From positions 7,564,001-7,628,000 of the forward strand of contig NZ_CP049143.1 of NCBI RefSeq assembly GCF_011044495.1: a stretch of 64,000 nt of DNA, written 5' to 3'. The position numbers and the translations under genes are program-made. The DNA is from Roseimicrobium sp. ORNL1 (GTDB lineage Bacteria > Verrucomicrobiota > Verrucomicrobiia > Verrucomicrobiales > Verrucomicrobiaceae). The notes under the pieces are model-generated. The model worked only from the letters and a program-made list of their open reading frames with translations. It had not been told where the DNA came from and made no database searches. This document shows, one piece after another, positions 63,086-64,000 of the stretch (the first letter of the stretch is position 1; every line of letters starts with the position of its first letter).

Positions 63086-64000
63086 AGATCGCCTTCGTCG
63101 GGGCGAGCGGCTATGGCAATGTGGGGGACAACACCTATCCGTTTGTTTTTTCCAAGTACCTGCCGGAGCACGAGCTGCTCTTCTTCAACTCGGACCTCCC
63201 CAAGGACATGCCGGCGGATCTCGATCTGCTGGTCTTTGGCGGCGGCGGCATCCTGTACAACAATCCCTCGGGCGAAGACTTGTCGGCCCTGTCGCCGCAC
63301 TTCTGCCAGATGCGGTACTACCTGAAGTGGGCGGTCGAAACCGGCGTGCCCTTCGGGTTTTCGTCCTGCGGCTTTCAGTTCCGGGTGGAGACAGAGGAGT
63401 TGTTCCGAGAAGTGCTGAAGCCGTGGATTCCCTACTTCGAGCAGGCCCGGTTCATCACGCTGCGCTCGCCCAATTGCGTGCGCATCATGGAGGAGCTGGT
63501 ACCGGACAGCGAACCACGGTTCTACCCGGATGCGGGCTATCTGATGTCGCAACTGGTCGAAGTGGACTCCTGCTGGGAGAACATGCTCACGGTCGCGGTG
63601 GCTGGGAAGATGTTTCCCGGAGATCCCCTGTGCAAGCGCTTCATGCAGTTCCTCGGTTCCATGAAGTATGAAACGGTGTGGATGAGCATGGGCGCGCCGG
63701 TGGATGATGCGCCGAACCTCTCCTTTGCGCGCCGCCGGTTTCCGGAAACCAGGGTTATTGAGGCGCCCACGCCGGAGGAGGCGTACCGCCAGATTTCCCG
63801 CTCACGGCTGGTGATGACCGGTCGCTACCACGGCATGGTCTTCGCTCGGGCCAGCGGCGTGCCGTTCTACTTCCCGGAGGACGTGCCCTACAAGTTGCGG
63901 CATGAGGATTTCGAAACAGCGCCGGCGGAGGCTATGGGCCACATCACGGTGCTGCGGGAGGCGATTGCACGTCTGGCACCGGCGCCGGGGCGGGAGCTGG
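63082..64000 (+). CDS. Polysaccharide pyruvyl transferase family protein, N-terminal part (runs off window)
   Basis: About 306 residues are seen before the window ends, with no stop codon. It starts MKIAFVGASGYGNVGDNTYP, which together with DLLVFGGGGILYNN, FGFSSCGFQFRVE and VMTGRYHGMVFARASGVPFY (the RYHG motif) is the PF04230 pattern. These enzymes attach pyruvate ketals from phosphoenolpyruvate to sugars in exopolysaccharides or secondary cell-wall polymers. The ATG overlaps the upstream glycosyltransferase stop codon. Only the 3' end beyond 64000 is missing. Confidence 0.88.
   Translation, partial: MKIAFVGASGYGNVGDNTYPFVFSKYLPEHELLFFNSDLPKDMPADLDLLVFGGGGILYNNPSGEDLSALSPHFCQMRYYLKWAVETGVPFGFSSCGFQFRVETEELFREVLKPWIPYFEQARFITLRSPNCVRIMEELVPDSEPRFYPDAGYLMSQLVEVDSCWENMLTVAVAGKMFPGDPLCKRFMQFLGSMKYETVWMSMGAPVDDAPNLSFARRRFPETRVIEAPTPEEAYRQISRSRLVMTGRYHGMVFARASGVPFYFPEDVPYKLRHEDFETAPAEAMGHITVLREAIARLAPAPGREL

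Overview
The window looks like a chromosomal segment of a GC-rich Verrucomicrobiota bacterium (PVC superphylum, probably near Verrucomicrobium, Prosthecobacter or Roseimicrobium). The evidence is a DUF1501 protein and a DUF1549/DUF1553 cytochrome-like protein, a TPR-secretin of the Akkermansia Amuc_1098 type, a tandem double-length UvrA as in Chlamydiae, many Tat or Sec secreted proteins of unknown function, and starts that mostly follow pyrimidine-rich tracts rather than Shine-Dalgarno sequences. No phage, insertion sequence, CRISPR array, rRNA or tRNA was found. This assignment is an inference from gene content, not from a database match.

Layout. 1-7 kb: end of an EamA permease, histidine phosphatase, RpiB, a channel-like membrane protein, a secreted esterase, a large secreted PHP-like protein and GDP-L-fucose synthase. 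7-15 kb: mnmG with two parS centromere sites (one in its leader, one inside the gene), DUF1801 protein, zincin, pectate-lyase-like protein, lipoprotein, secreted SH3-like protein and a glycosyltransferase. 15-27 kb: giant uvrA, a pilus/secretin gene divergent from a response regulator and histidine kinase, then a DUF1501 protein. 27-33.6 kb: an accessory block of a single-module adenylation-carrier-thioesterase protein, a SAM methyltransferase, an APS kinase and two sulfotransferases, which reads as a small sulfated-metabolite locus. 33.7-40.4 kb: DUF1549/DUF1553 protein and three tandem paralogues of an unknown membrane-anchored family. 40.5-55 kb: amidohydrolase, Fpg-like glycosylase, secreted sugar isomerase-like protein, AlkD-like protein, DUF2238 protein, PabB, HU, gamma carbonic anhydrase, DUF151 nuclease, PII, a HEAT-repeat protein, VOC protein and WYL regulator. 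55-64 kb: tsf and rpsB, two small membrane proteins, type III pantothenate kinase, ROK kinase, Ser/Thr kinase, glycosyltransferase and a pyruvyl transferase cut by the window edge.

The most striking non-coding signal is a set of about 150-190 bp inverted-repeat elements of several unrelated sequences. Two 169 bp copies of one family are present, and two members of a second family. In three families each arm is itself a hairpin, as in REP/BIME elements, and one element shows compensatory changes. Five of the seven elements lie between convergent genes, and every convergent gap longer than about 200 bp holds one.

Working together: fcl, the glycosyltransferases and the pyruvyl transferase point to surface polysaccharide; the two-component system lies next to the secretin and may control it; the APS kinase would make PAPS for the adjacent sulfotransferases. 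The DUF1553 and DUF1501 genes, commonly neighbours in these bacteria, are here separated by the metabolite locus, which suggests an insertion.
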